In this document: piece by piece, positions 63,319 to 64,000 of the stretch
Layout: the number at the start of each line of letters is the position of its first letter
Position numbering within the stretch: the stretch's first letter is position 1
The notes under the pieces: model-generated
Seen by the model: only the letters and a program-made list of their open reading frames with translations
Databases searched by the model: none
Told to the model about the DNA's origin: nothing
Source: Talaromyces rugulosus
Lineage: Eukaryota > Ascomycota > Eurotiomycetes > Eurotiales > Trichocomaceae
Assembly: GCF_013368755.1 (NCBI RefSeq)
Contig: NC_049562.1
Coordinates: 6,634,001-6,698,000, forward strand
Direction: 5' to 3'
DNA length: 64,000 bases
Program-made: the position numbers and the translations under genes

Positions 63319-64000
63319 CTAGCGGCTTTCCAGTACCACATGAAAGGGGCCTAGGGTTGTAGTGAAGTAGTCAGTCGCGTGCGTGAACAACTTATCCTCC
63401 TTCTGGCTGTGTACTGGCTCGAGATCAAATTTGGAAATCATTAATGCGGCGGCGACGCGGATCTCGCATAAACTCAGATTCTTACCCAAGCAGGACCGCC
63501 TCCCTAAAATGGGCCGATCTGGTTAGAGCTATTTTCACGAAATAGGAATCATATAATGACCGTTGTCTTACCTATCGTCCACGGCACTAAAGCGCTCTTG
63601 TTCAAAATCAGCTCCGGACGGGTGGTGAAGCGCTCCGGAATCCACTCATCGGGCTCTAGGAAGCAGGCCTCATCTGGATTACTTTCATTAGTACGACATA
63701 CAATCCTCACTACCCTCTCAAACCGGGTGCACAACCAACTAACCTCTAAAAAGGCTGTACTGCGGCGTATAGATCGTCGTTCCTTCCGGGATAAAGGTAC
63801 CGCGCACGGTCATACCGCCCTTAGGCGGGTTGCGGAGACCTGCCGAGGGCACAGCTGGGTTTAGACGCAGTGTCTCGTAGATGCAGGCATTGAAGTGCTT
63901 CAGATGTTGTAGCGCGTGATAGTCTCGGATGTCGACGGACTGAAGTTCCTCGCGCACACGAGCGAGCGGAGCTGGCTCATGGATGAGGTAAAAGAGAAGG
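63319..64000 (-). CDS. Cytochrome P450, 3' part (5' end lies outside the window)
   Basis: Three exon segments are visible: 64000-63744, 63673-63572, 63503-63319, with introns of 70 and 68 bp. They read VREELQSVDIRDYHALQHL, the ExxR motif ETLRLNP, GTFIPEGTTIYTPQYSLFR/DEACFLEPDEWIPERF across the first splice, and the haem loop WTIG/RRSCLGKNLSLCEIRVA across the second. The Cys ligand is present; the loop begins with Trp where Phe is usual. The end is GPFHVVLESR. It looks functional as far as seen. It lies 30 kb from the drimane cluster, with no sign of belonging to it. Confidence 0.85.

Noticed and set aside
1..64000. CRISPR arrays, bacterial operons or ribosome-binding sites
   Set aside because: No regularly spaced short repeats, and spliced genes with single promoters show a fungal genome.
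63319..64000. Third P450 as part of the drimane cluster
   Set aside because: It is 30 kb away across pseudogenes, repeats and a retroelement; nothing in the sequence links it to the cluster.

Overview
The window looks like a subtelomeric or accessory stretch of a filamentous ascomycete genome, probably an Aspergillus or a related Eurotiomycete. The evidence is short introns (50-98 bp, GT..AG, with CTAAC-like branch sites), monocistronic genes, Zn2Cys6 and P450 families, a chromodomain gypsy element, and AT-rich relics carrying C-to-T/G-to-A transition signatures like those of RIP. All family names here come from reading motifs; no database search was run.

Layout. 1-11 kb: the 5' part of a delta-8 sphingolipid desaturase (minus), a DUR3-type urea/solute symporter, an isochorismatase-like hydrolase, a decayed allantoate-permease-like MFS gene and an alpha/beta hydrolase. 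11-15 kb: gene-poor, with an ankyrin relic, an aegerolysin gene and a degraded LTR. 15-33.5 kb: a compact biosynthetic cluster. 33.5-54 kb: AT-rich repeat country holding two secreted proteins, a frameshifted SDR, a ruined Zn2Cys6 regulator, an intact zinc alcohol dehydrogenase and several transposon relics. 54.15-60.06 kb: an apparently intact chromovirus-type LTR retrotransposon on the minus strand, with 253-bp LTRs identical by eye, a 5-bp target duplication and a self-priming site. 60.1-64 kb: a frameshifted secreted hydrolase, an element with long terminal inverted repeats, and the 3' half of a third P450.

The cluster is the most interesting part. The gene at 27823-29451 combines a HAD-like N-terminal domain that has lost its catalytic Asp residues with a C-terminal class II terpene cyclase domain carrying an intact DLDTT motif. 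That is the architecture of the drimanyl-diphosphate synthases (AstC/DrtB type). A stand-alone HAD hydrolase (17401-18096) fits the matching prenyl-phosphate phosphatase. Around them sit two P450s, an SDR, an NmrA-like reductase, a GNAT acyltransferase, a small Dabb-domain protein and an NRPS-like protein of layout A-T-C. The likely flow is: farnesyl diphosphate to drimanyl diphosphate, removal of phosphate, oxidation, then esterification by the A-T-C protein. The adenylation pocket keeps the Asp that normally holds an alpha-amino group, so the acyl unit may be an amino acid rather than a benzoate. That would make this a variant drimane pathway. No intact regulator or transporter lies inside the cluster; the only Zn2Cys6 gene and one MFS gene in the window are pseudogenes.
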